Of a stretch of 64,000 nucleotides of DNA, positions 1 through 7,075 are shown piece after piece. The DNA is taken from the NCBI RefSeq assembly GCF_900215205.1, contig NZ_OBDY01000027.1, forward strand, positions 62,001 to 126,000. Direction: 5' to 3'. A program made the translations under genes and the position numbers. Numbering within the stretch: the stretch's first letter is position 1; the number at the start of each line of letters is the position of its first letter. The notes beneath the pieces were generated by a model. That model was not told where the DNA came from and ran no database searches. It worked only from the letters and a program-made list of their open reading frames with translations. Source of the DNA: Paractinoplanes atraurantiacus (GTDB lineage: Bacteria > Actinomycetota > Actinomycetes > Mycobacteriales > Micromonosporaceae).

Positions 1-1007
1 CGCTGGGCTCGCTCGGTGTCCTCGGCGTGCTCGCCGTCGGGCTGGCGGGCAACACCGGTGCCCTGCGGGAGCAGGATCAGTTCCTGTCCGCGCCGGAGTC
101 GGTCACCGGCTTCTCCGTTCTCCGCCAGCACTTCCCGGAGCTCGGCGGCCAGCCGATGACGGTCTTCGCGCGGCCGGCCTACCAGGAGCGGGTGCTTGAC
201 GTCGTCGAGGGCACGCGCGGTGTGGCCACGGTCATCCCGGAAGAGAGCAGCGGCGGCTGGGCCACCATCTCCGTGTTCCCGGTGGACGCGCCGGACACCG
301 TCGCCGAGTACGACACGATCAAGCGGGTACGCACCGCCGTGCACGCGGTGAGCGGGGCCGAGGCGATCGTCGGCGGCCCGAGCGCCGAGAACCTCGACAC
401 CGAGGTGACCACACGGCGCGACGAGAAGCTGGTGATCCCGCTGGTGCTCGCCGTCGTCCTGATCGTCCTCGGGCTGCTGCTGCGCGCGATCGTGGCCCCG
501 CTGATCCTGATGGCCACCGTGATCGTCTCGTTCGCGGCGGCCTTCGGCGGCAGCGTGTTCGTCTTCGACACGATCCTCGGGTTCCAGGGCGTCGACTATT
601 CGGTGCCGCTGCTGGCCTTCATGTTCCTGGTGGCGCTCGGCGTCGACTACAACATCTTCCTGGCCAGCCGGGCCCGGGAGGAGACCGTACGCCTCGGCAC
701 CCGCGAGGGCGTGCTCAAAGCCCTCTCGGCCACCGGTGGCGTCATCACGTCGGCGGGCCTGGTCCTGGCGGCCACGTTCGCCGTACTCGCCACGCTTCCG
801 CTGGTGATGCTGATCGAGGTCGGGTTCCTGGTCGCCTTCGGTGTGCTGCTCGACGCCCTGCTGGTGCGGTCGGTCCTGGTACCCGCCCTCACCCTGCTGG
901 CCGGACGGCGGATGTGGTGGCCGAGCCGGCTGTCCCGTCCAGCGGCCGAGCCGCCGAGCCGGCACCAGCCGCTCCCGGACGACGAAGGGCTCGCGTTGCA
1001 ACGGTGA
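1..1007 (+). CDS. MMPL family transporter, C-terminal part (5' end outside window)
   Basis: The reading frame is open to the left edge, so this is the C-terminal part (about 334 residues) of a larger RND/MMPL-type membrane transporter, the family that exports lipids or other hydrophobic molecules using the proton gradient. Visible are a periplasmic-type domain after the first residues, then a run of hydrophobic helices (VIPLVLAVVLIVLGLLL, LILMATVIVSFAAAFGG and following) and the family-typical segment LGVDYNIFLASRAREE between helices. The protein ends in a short Pro/Arg-rich cytoplasmic tail. The substrate cannot be told from sequence. The gene converges on the two-component operon on the other strand, with a hairpin between them. 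Confidence 0.9.
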   Translation, partial: LGSLGVLGVLAVGLAGNTGALREQDQFLSAPESVTGFSVLRQHFPELGGQPMTVFARPAYQERVLDVVEGTRGVATVIPEESSGGWATISVFPVDAPDTVAEYDTIKRVRTAVHAVSGAEAIVGGPSAENLDTEVTTRRDEKLVIPLVLAVVLIVLGLLLRAIVAPLILMATVIVSFAAAFGGSVFVFDTILGFQGVDYSVPLLAFMFLVALGVDYNIFLASRAREETVRLGTREGVLKALSATGGVITSAGLVLAATFAVLATLPLVMLIEVGFLVAFGVLLDALLVRSVLVPALTLLAGRRMWWPSRLSRPAAEPPSRHQPLPDDEGLALQR

Positions 1008-1023
1008 GTGCGGCGCCACGGAC

Positions 1024-1060
1024 GAGATCCGGGACGAGGCTCAGCCGAGTCCCGGATCTC
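1024..1060. terminator. Bidirectional terminator-like hairpin
   Basis: A perfect 12-bp inverted repeat (GAGATCCGGGAC / GTCCCGGATCTC, loop 13 nt) sits between the stop of the MMPL gene and the last codons of the convergent histidine kinase gene. There is no U-tract, as is common for actinobacterial terminators. It overlaps the kinase stop codon. Confidence 0.6.
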
Positions 1061-2486
1061 TTCCCGGACCCGGTCGGGACACCGCGGGCGGGGCCGCGGC
1101 CGGAAGGCCGACCCGGAGCAGCGCGCCACCGCGCGCGGAGCGGGCGACGGTGACCCGGCCGCCGTGGGCGTCGACGACCCGCTGCACGATGGACAGACCC
1201 AGACCGGATCCCGGCAACGCCCGGGCGCTGTCGGCACGGTAGAACCTGTCGAACACCCGCGGTACGTCGGCGGCGTCGATGCCCGGCCCGGCGTCGTCGA
1301 CCTCGAGCACCGCCGAGGCGCGCTCGGCACGGAGCCGGACCTGGACCGGCTGGTCCGCGGGGGACCACTTGCCGGCATTGTCGACGAGATTGAGCACCGC
1401 CCGCTGCAGCGCCGCGGGACGCCCGCTCACCCACACGGAGGTCACGTCGAGCGCGACCTCGATGTCGGGCATGCGGGAACGGGCCCGGGTCGCGGCCGCC
1501 ACCACGACGTCGGCGAGGTCGAGCAGCTCGGTGTTCTCGTCGCTGACGTCACCGCGGGCCACCTCGGTCAGCTCAGCGGCGAGGGTGCTCAACTCGGCCA
1601 CCTGGGAGCCGAGATCGTTGAGCAGACGGGTCCGGCTCTCCGCCGGCAGCGCGATGTCCAATGTGCCCCGCCGATCGAGCCGGATCAGCAGCTCGACGTT
1701 GAGGCGCAGGCTGGTGAGCGGGGTCTTGAGCTCGTGGGCGGCGTCCTCGGCGAGCAGCCGCTGAGCCGTCCGGGAGTCCCGGAGCGCGGCGAGCATGTCG
1801 TTCATCGACTGGATCAGCCGCCGGATCTCCCCACCGCCCTCGTCCGGGATGCCGGCGTCGAGATCCCGGGTGCGCGCGACACGCACCGCGGCCGCGGTCA
1901 ACCGGTCGATCGGTGCCAGCCCGGTCCGCGCCACGGTCCGACCGACCAGGGCGCCGCCGGCCACGCAGCACAGCCCGATCAGCAGCATGCCGAACCCGAA
2001 CCGGTTGACCGGGCTGTCGTCGGCGAGGCGGGCCACCTGGACCGCGCCGTCGCCGGCCCGCAGCGTGTAGACGACGTAGCCCTCTTCGCTGTCGCTGGAC
2101 TCCATCAGGTCGGCCGGCGCGCCTCGCGCCACCCGCGCGGCCTGCTCGCTGACCGGAGGCAGCGCGGGCTGGCCGGCCGGCGTCCGGGTCGAGCCGTCGG
2201 GCAGGATGACCCGCACCAGCCGACCGGATCCGGGATACGACGGTAGCGGGACCCGCGCCAGACCGGCGCGCTCCGCGTCCGCCGCCAGGACGCGGGAGTC
2301 GGCGCGCAGCTGTTTCTTCCAGCTGTCGCGTAGTTCCCCGTCGAGCAGCTCACTGGCCACCTGGAAGGCCACGAACACGCTGACCGCGATGGCCGTCGCC
2401 GCGATCACCGTCATCCTGGTCCGCAGGGACCGCCGGCGCCACCACCGGGTCAGCCGGCGCGGTTCCCGGCCGGTGGGCCCGCTCAC
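1041..2486 (-). CDS. Sensor histidine kinase (OmpR/EnvZ class)
   Basis: 481-residue membrane sensor kinase. An N-terminal helix (about residues 25-45) and a second one (MLLIGLCCVAGGALVGRTVA) flank an extracytoplasmic sensor region; then HAMP, the H-box with phospho-acceptor His in EDAAHELKTPLTSLR, the N-box (LVDNAGKWS) and the G-boxes (DAGPGID, GSGLGLSIV). It should autophosphorylate and pass phosphate to the response regulator encoded just upstream. The GTG start overlaps the regulator's TGA by 4 bp (GTGA), which means translational coupling. The architecture resembles PrrB/MprB-type actinobacterial sensors; the signal is unknown. Confidence 0.92.
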   Translation of the reverse strand: MSGPTGREPRRLTRWWRRRSLRTRMTVIAATAIAVSVFVAFQVASELLDGELRDSWKKQLRADSRVLAADAERAGLARVPLPSYPGSGRLVRVILPDGSTRTPAGQPALPPVSEQAARVARGAPADLMESSDSEEGYVVYTLRAGDGAVQVARLADDSPVNRFGFGMLLIGLCCVAGGALVGRTVARTGLAPIDRLTAAAVRVARTRDLDAGIPDEGGGEIRRLIQSMNDMLAALRDSRTAQRLLAEDAAHELKTPLTSLRLNVELLIRLDRRGTLDIALPAESRTRLLNDLGSQVAELSTLAAELTEVARGDVSDENTELLDLADVVVAAATRARSRMPDIEVALDVTSVWVSGRPAALQRAVLNLVDNAGKWSPADQPVQVRLRAERASAVLEVDDAGPGIDAADVPRVFDRFYRADSARALPGSGLGLSIVQRVVDAHGGRVTVARSARGGALLRVGLPAAAPPAVSRPGPGRDPGLG

Positions 2487-3175
2487 GGTGGAGTCTCCCG
2501 CAGCGTGTATCCCAGGCCGCGCAGCGTGTAGATCAGCCGCGGCTCACCCTCGGCCTCCATCTTGCGGCGCAGATAACTCACGTACACCTGAAGGTTGTTG
2601 GCTGTGGTGCTCATGTCGAAGCCCCAGATCGCCTCGAACAGCGCGTCGCGGGTCAGGACCCGTGTCGCGTTGCGCACGAGGACCTGCAGGAGGGAGAACT
2701 CGGTGCGGGTCAGGTGCAACGGCCGTTCGCCCCGCCACGCCTCGAACCGGTCGGGATCGAGCCGGACGTCGGCGAACGACAGGATCTGCGACTCCTCGCC
2801 GGCCGGCGCGCGCCGGCGCAGTAGGGCCCGCACGCGGGCCAGCAGCTCCTCGGTGGCGAACGGCTTGGGCAGGTAGTCGTCGGCGCCCGCGTCCAGCCCC
2901 GCGACGCGGTCGGAGACCTGATCGCGGGCGGTCAGCATCAGCACCGGCAGATCGCGGCCCGCGGCCCGCAGCCGCCGGCACGTCTCCAACCCGCCGAGGC
3001 GGGGCATCATCACGTCGAGGATCAGCAGATCGAGCGTGTCACCGCCGGGCCCGGCGACCCCGTCGAGCACGGCGAGACCGTTGGCGACGGTGCTGGTGTC
3101 GTAACCCTCGACCTGGAGCACCCGTTCCAGGGAGTCACGGATGGCCGCCTCGTCATCCGCGATCATGATCCGCAC
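2483..3175 (-). CDS. OmpR-family response regulator
   Basis: Receiver domain plus winged-helix DNA-binding domain. The acidic pocket is seen in MIADDE, the phospho-acceptor Asp in LLILDVMMPRLGG, and the conserved Lys in YLPKPF. The C-terminal winged helix contains the typical end VYVSYLRRKMEAEG...LRGLGYTL. The start chosen is the GTG at 3175, giving MRIMIADDE and 230 residues, normal for the family; an ATG at 3214 would add 13 residues but has an ill-spaced ribosome-binding site. It is the first gene of the regulator-kinase pair. Its targets are not evident; the neighbouring MMPL and prenyltransferase genes are candidates. Confidence 0.92.
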   Translation of the reverse strand: MRIMIADDEAAIRDSLERVLQVEGYDTSTVANGLAVLDGVAGPGGDTLDLLILDVMMPRLGGLETCRRLRAAGRDLPVLMLTARDQVSDRVAGLDAGADDYLPKPFATEELLARVRALLRRRAPAGEESQILSFADVRLDPDRFEAWRGERPLHLTRTEFSLLQVLVRNATRVLTRDALFEAIWGFDMSTTANNLQVYVSYLRRKMEAEGEPRLIYTLRGLGYTLRETPP

Positions 3176-3289
3176 GCCGGCCCGCCCTCTGTCGTCGATG
3201 GTTTTGCCGCTCATGCTCCCCGGCCAACCTGAGGCCAACATTAGAGCCGCGGGCGGCTCTCAGCGGCGGCACAGGCCACCGGGCCGACG

Positions 3290-4186
3290 ATGCGAGGCAT
3301 GACGCTGTTGTCGCACCGCCCGGCCGCGCTGCTCGTCGCCGTGTCCCGGCCCTGGTTCTGGCCGGTCTCCTGGGTGCCGGCCTACCTCGGCACCGTCCTG
3401 GCCGGACACGCCTGGCGGCCGGAGCGGGCCGACACCGGCCGGGCCGTCGTGGCGCTGCTCATCCTCGGACCGCTCGTCTGGCTCGCCGTCCTGGCCCAGA
3501 ACGACCTGGAGGACCTGCGCAGCGACCGGGCCAACCCGCGCAAGGCGACGGCGCCGCTGGTGACCGGGGCGGTGTCGGCCCGGCGCCTGCGCACCTGGTA
3601 CCGGGCGGCGGCGCTGGCGTCGGTCGGCGCCGCGTTCCTCGTCGGCCCGCTGTTCGTGCTGGGGGTGGGCGGCGTGCTGCTGCTGGGCCGCGCCTACAGC
3701 GTGCCGCCGCTGCGGCTGAAGACCCGGCCGGGCTGGGACGTGGCGGTGAACGCGCTCGTGGTCGGCCTCGTCTCCCCGGCCGCGGGCTGGTCGATCACCC
3801 GCGAGCCGTGGCTCTTCCCGTGGCCGATCGCCGTGATCGGCGTGCTGTTCGCGGCGGCCCTGTACGTGCCGACCACGGTCACCGACCTGGCCGCCGACAC
3901 CGAAGCCGGCGACACCACGTTCGCCGTGCGCTTCGGCGCGGTCTTCGCCCACCGGCTCGGCGTCGCGCTGTGGGGCGCGGCGCTCGCGGTCTCGCTCGTC
4001 TGCGCCGCGTTCGACCTGGTCGTCCCTCGCTCCACGCTGACGCCGCAGCTGTTCATGGTGCCGGTGCTGCTGATCGCGTACGCCGTCCTGACCCGCCGCC
4101 CCACCATCGGCAAGCTCGCGGCCGTCTCGGTCTTGTTCGCGATCCCGACAGTGGGTTTCACGCTGGCTTACATCGCCGCTGGCTGA
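3290..4186 (+). CDS. UbiA-family prenyltransferase
   Basis: 298-residue polytopic membrane protein with the two Asp-rich motifs of the UbiA superfamily: NDLEDLRSDRANPRK (about residues 69-83) and the second loop motif DLAADTEAGDTTF (about 200-212). These bind the Mg-diphosphate of an isoprenoid donor. Roughly eight or nine hydrophobic helices are visible. Family members make menaquinone, haem side chains, decaprenyl-phosphoribose or specialised terpenoids; the lack of a biosynthetic neighbour leaves the acceptor open. An ATG nine bases downstream is an alternative start. It is divergent from the response regulator. Confidence 0.85.
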   Translation: MRGMTLLSHRPAALLVAVSRPWFWPVSWVPAYLGTVLAGHAWRPERADTGRAVVALLILGPLVWLAVLAQNDLEDLRSDRANPRKATAPLVTGAVSARRLRTWYRAAALASVGAAFLVGPLFVLGVGGVLLLGRAYSVPPLRLKTRPGWDVAVNALVVGLVSPAAGWSITREPWLFPWPIAVIGVLFAAALYVPTTVTDLAADTEAGDTTFAVRFGAVFAHRLGVALWGAALAVSLVCAAFDLVVPRSTLTPQLFMVPVLLIAYAVLTRRPTIGKLAAVSVLFAIPTVGFTLAYIAAG

Positions 4187-4204
4187 GGCCGTATACGAAG
4201 CGTT

Positions 4205-4210
4205 TACACT
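4205..4210 (+). promoter_or_regulatory. -10 element of a leaderless promoter (TACACT)
   Basis: TACACT fits the actinobacterial TANNNT -10 consensus and ends six bases before the GTG start of the next gene. No ribosome-binding site is present, so transcription probably begins at the start codon (leaderless mRNA). Confidence 0.5.
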
Positions 4211-4216
4211 AGGCTG

Positions 4217-4498
4217 GTGGAGGAGGATTACCAGTTCGACGACGACAGCTACACCGCCCTGGGTGCCGCCGGGGTGGCGTGGCAGGACGCGGTGTTCCTG
4301 CTGCGGCAGAGCCGGCCCGTGGTGCGCAGGCACCTCGGGGCGGTGCTGAACATCGCGGGCCGTGACCGGCAAGGGCGCTGGCTGGCCGTGGCGTTGATCG
4401 AAGTCGCTCCACAGCGCGCCGACCAGTACACCGTCGCCGGAGCGCGCTACCTCGACGACGTCGAGGTGGCCGCTATCGAGCGGATGCTGAAGGGATAG
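4217..4498 (+). CDS. Small toxin-like protein (BrnT/RelE-like, tentative)
   Basis: 93-residue acidic/basic small protein with the segment GRDRQGRWLAVALIE followed by YTVAGARYLDDVEVAAIERM. That resembles the beta-sheet core of BrnT-type and other RelE-fold toxins (a '...G.RWL.V......Y.V..AR.L...E' pattern), but I cannot assign a family with certainty. It is directly followed, two bases after its stop, by a gene for a ribbon-helix-helix protein, the order seen in brnT-brnA modules (toxin first). It uses a GTG start without a leader. The pair lies just upstream of an ATPase/HNH defence-like pair. It could instead be a plain hypothetical protein. Confidence 0.55.
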   Translation: MEEDYQFDDDSYTALGAAGVAWQDAVFLLRQSRPVVRRHLGAVLNIAGRDRQGRWLAVALIEVAPQRADQYTVAGARYLDDVEVAAIERMLKG

Positions 4499-4500
4499 CC

Positions 4501-4794
4501 ATGATTGACAACAGCGAGGTCCGGGCCGCACTCGAGAGCCGCGACTGGAGCGGGGCCGAGGTCGTCACCGAGAGGCCCCGAGCGAAGATCGTGCATTCCG
4601 TACGCCTGCCCGCCGAGTGGTCCGAGGCCCTCGAGGCCGAAGCCGACCGGCGCGGAATAACCCCGTCCCGCCTCATGCAGGACTACATCCTGGCCGGCTT
4701 GCAGCAGGACTCCGCGGCCCCCGAGGGAACCGTCACGATCAGCCGCGCCGCTTTGCACCGCGCCATCGACGCGGCCCTGACAAGCGCCGCCTGA
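4501..4794 (+). CDS. Ribbon-helix-helix (CopG-like) antitoxin candidate
   Basis: 97-residue protein with a central ribbon-helix-helix motif: strand KIVHSVRLP, then helices around EWSEALEAEADRRG and TPSRLMQDYILAGL. This is the DNA-binding fold of CopG/BrnA-type antitoxins and repressors. The C-terminal helix ISRAALHRAIDAAL could bind the partner protein. It starts two bases after the stop of the preceding small gene, so the two are co-transcribed. The likely role is to neutralise the partner and repress the operon; this is inferred from fold and gene order. Confidence 0.65.
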   Translation: MIDNSEVRAALESRDWSGAEVVTERPRAKIVHSVRLPAEWSEALEAEADRRGITPSRLMQDYILAGLQQDSAAPEGTVTISRAALHRAIDAALTSAA

Positions 4795-4874
4795 CTTCGG
4801 CCGTCGGCAGCGCTGGATACGCTGACCCCGCTCGGAACACGATCCGGGTCGGCGGCAGAACGAGGGGATGTCAG

Positions 4875-6242
4875 GTGTACATCAAAGAGATCAGGCTGCA
4901 GAACGTGCGGGGATTCCACGACGCCCGCGACGTGACGCTTGATCTCACCCGGCCGGACGGATCGCTGGCCGGCTGGACAGTGCTCGCGGGCCGCAACGGG
5001 TCCGGTAAGACGTCGCTGTTGCGTGCGGTGGCTCTCGCCATCGGCGGACCGGGCGTGGCCCGCAACCTCGTCAGCGACTTCGCCAACTGGGTGTCGGTCG
5101 GCGAGTCTCAGGCCGTCGCTGCCGTCCAACTCGCTTACGATGAGGAGGTCGACTGGTTCGGAATCGGGGAACCGGCACCTCATGGACCGTTCTGGGCGGG
5201 TCTGGGCTGGGATGTTCCGCAGGACAATCTTCCTGGTGGACGAGACCGCCAGCCGGCGATCAGCGAGCAGATTCCCGGGTCGGGTGACAAGGCGACCCCT
5301 CGTCGGGGTCCTTGGGACGACAATCCGATCGGGTGGTTCTGTGCCGCGTACGGCCCGTTCCGCCGTCTCGCGGGTGGCTCGGGCGATGTTCAGCGGCTGA
5401 TGCTGGGCATGGGGCCGGCGGCAAGGATGGCGAGCTTGTTCCACGAGGACGCCTCCCTCGCGGAAGGCGTTAGCTGGCTCATCGAACAGCATCTGCGGTC
5501 GCTCGAACAGCGGCCGGGAGCCGAGGAGCTCAAGGAAGCGGCGTTGGCGGTCTTGGGCGATGGCCTGCTCCCGGACGGTTACGCGATTCAAGCGGTCAAC
5601 TCGGACGGGCTGTGGGTGGAGCGAGGCGGTCACCGCTTTCCCTTGCGTGAGATGAGCGACGGCTATCGAACTGTCGCCGCTCTGGTAGTGGATCTGCTGA
5701 AACAGGTTCACGAGGCCTACGGACGTCTCGACATCGACATGCTCGACGGGGTGATGACGGTCTTCGCCCCCGGCGTGGTCATCATCGACGAAGTCGACGC
5801 GCACCTGCATGTGTCGTGGCAGAAGCGGATCGGGGGATGGCTGAAGCGGCATTTCCCGCAGACGCAGTTCATCGTCACGACGCACAGTCCTTACATCTGC
5901 CAGGCCGCCGACGAGAACGGGCTGATCCGCCTTCCCGGCCCCGACGAGAACAGGCCTCCGCAGGTCGTCGAGCAGGATCTCTACGAACGGATCGTCTACG
6001 GCAGCGGCGACGACGCCGTCATGTCCGAGCTGTTCGGCCTTGACACCCCCTACTCGGAGCGGGCCGTCACGCTTCGGCGGGAACTCGTCGAACTCGAGAC
6101 CCATGTCGTCTCGGGGAACGCTGACGAACGCGAAGTGCGGCGCTACGAAGAACTTCGGGATCTGCTCACCAGTTCACCACCGACCAGGGTCGACGAGCTC
6201 TCCGCACGGCTGGCCGCGAGTGGAGAACAACAGCGACCGTGA
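4875..6242 (+). CDS. AAA ATPase, PtuA-like (Septu-type defence)
   Basis: 455-residue ABC/SMC-type ATPase of the AAA_15/AAA_21 group. Walker A GRNGSGKT is at residues 39-46, Walker B VVIIDEVDAHLH at about 301-312 (Asp305/Glu306), and the switch His is in TTHSPYIC (His337). The N-terminus VYIKEIRLQNVRGF is the usual beginning of RecF/OLD-like ATPases. The GTG at 4875 is chosen because it gives that N-terminus and is preceded by GAGGGG at a spacing of 7. Its stop overlaps the start of the HNH nuclease gene. ATPase plus HNH is the composition of Septu (PtuA-PtuB), where the ATPase controls nuclease attack on phage or host nucleic acid. The assignment is by analogy. Confidence 0.85.
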   Translation: MYIKEIRLQNVRGFHDARDVTLDLTRPDGSLAGWTVLAGRNGSGKTSLLRAVALAIGGPGVARNLVSDFANWVSVGESQAVAAVQLAYDEEVDWFGIGEPAPHGPFWAGLGWDVPQDNLPGGRDRQPAISEQIPGSGDKATPRRGPWDDNPIGWFCAAYGPFRRLAGGSGDVQRLMLGMGPAARMASLFHEDASLAEGVSWLIEQHLRSLEQRPGAEELKEAALAVLGDGLLPDGYAIQAVNSDGLWVERGGHRFPLREMSDGYRTVAALVVDLLKQVHEAYGRLDIDMLDGVMTVFAPGVVIIDEVDAHLHVSWQKRIGGWLKRHFPQTQFIVTTHSPYICQAADENGLIRLPGPDENRPPQVVEQDLYERIVYGSGDDAVMSELFGLDTPYSERAVTLRRELVELETHVVSGNADEREVRRYEELRDLLTSSPPTRVDELSARLAASGEQQRP

Positions 6243-7075
6243 TACCCATCCGCCGCCTGCCGCTGACAGCCGACGTCACCACACGCATGGCCACCCTGAC
6301 TGATCAGATCCGCGCCTCGGTTCCGGCGCAACGCGGGACGGCGGCGCGGGATCTGTGGCGGCTGAAGAGCACTCGAACGAACGTCACTGATCCGATCCGC
6401 GAAGTCTTGCAACGGATGGCTCCGGGTGCCGGGCGGTGCATGTATTGCGGCGACAGCTTCGGCACCGACATTGATCACCACGAACCGATCGCGCGGACCC
6501 CGCTGCGCACCTTCGACTGGCTCAATCACCTTCTCGCGTGCTCGCACTGCAACAGTCACGACAAGCGGGACCGCTTCCCACTGGATGACCACGGCCGTCC
6601 CTTGCTGATCGATCCCTCGGCCGAGGATCCCTTCGATCATCTGGTGCTGTCGCTGTCCGTGGGCGAATATCGCCATCTGACGGAGAAAGGCCGGCGGACC
6701 ATCGAGATCTGCGGTCTGAACCGTTTCGTGCTGTCCCGGGCGCGGCAGAACGTCTACCGCCTGGTGATTCTCTGCCTGCGGGCGTGGCCGGGCGCCGTTC
6801 GGGGAGAGAACGGCTATGAGCCCGCCGAACTGCTGCACATGATCCGTGAGCAACCGTGCGCCGACGTCTGCCAGGCGATGCTCCGGCAGGTGCGGCAACC
6901 AGGGGCGGCAACGGTGTTCGCTGACGTGCCCGACATCGTCGACCTTCTCCTCGACCGTCAGGTGCGGACCGCGCTCCTGGTGGAGCACGGGGTCTCAGGC
7001 TCGGGAGCGGCGCAGGAGCCAGACGAAGTACGGGGCTCCGATCAGGGCCATCATCAAGCCGGCCGGGATCTGTGA
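6239..7075 (+). CDS. HNH endonuclease, PtuB-like (Septu-type defence)
   Basis: 278-residue protein with an HNH nuclease core: zinc-ligand pairs Cys67/Cys70 (CMYCG) and Cys101/Cys104 (ACSHCNSHDK), and the catalytic stretch DIDHHEPIA (Asp79-His80-His81) between them, followed by an Asn-containing helix. This is the pattern of PtuB and TIGR02646-like HNH effectors. GTG overlaps the ATPase stop (GTGA), so both proteins are likely made in fixed ratio. The last 27 codons run over the 3' end of the convergent iron-permease gene (81 bp shared), and this tail (about from Gly252) has no evident domain. No reverse transcriptase or retron RNA is seen nearby, which argues for a stand-alone Septu-like pair rather than a retron. 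Confidence 0.85.
   Translation: MIPIRRLPLTADVTTRMATLTDQIRASVPAQRGTAARDLWRLKSTRTNVTDPIREVLQRMAPGAGRCMYCGDSFGTDIDHHEPIARTPLRTFDWLNHLLACSHCNSHDKRDRFPLDDHGRPLLIDPSAEDPFDHLVLSLSVGEYRHLTEKGRRTIEICGLNRFVLSRARQNVYRLVILCLRAWPGAVRGENGYEPAELLHMIREQPCADVCQAMLRQVRQPGAATVFADVPDIVDLLLDRQVRTALLVEHGVSGSGAAQEPDEVRGSDQGHHQAGRDL

Noticed and set aside
4217..7075. Retron (Ec78-like) including the ATPase/HNH pair
   Set aside because: No reverse transcriptase gene or retron RNA structure is visible beside the pair.
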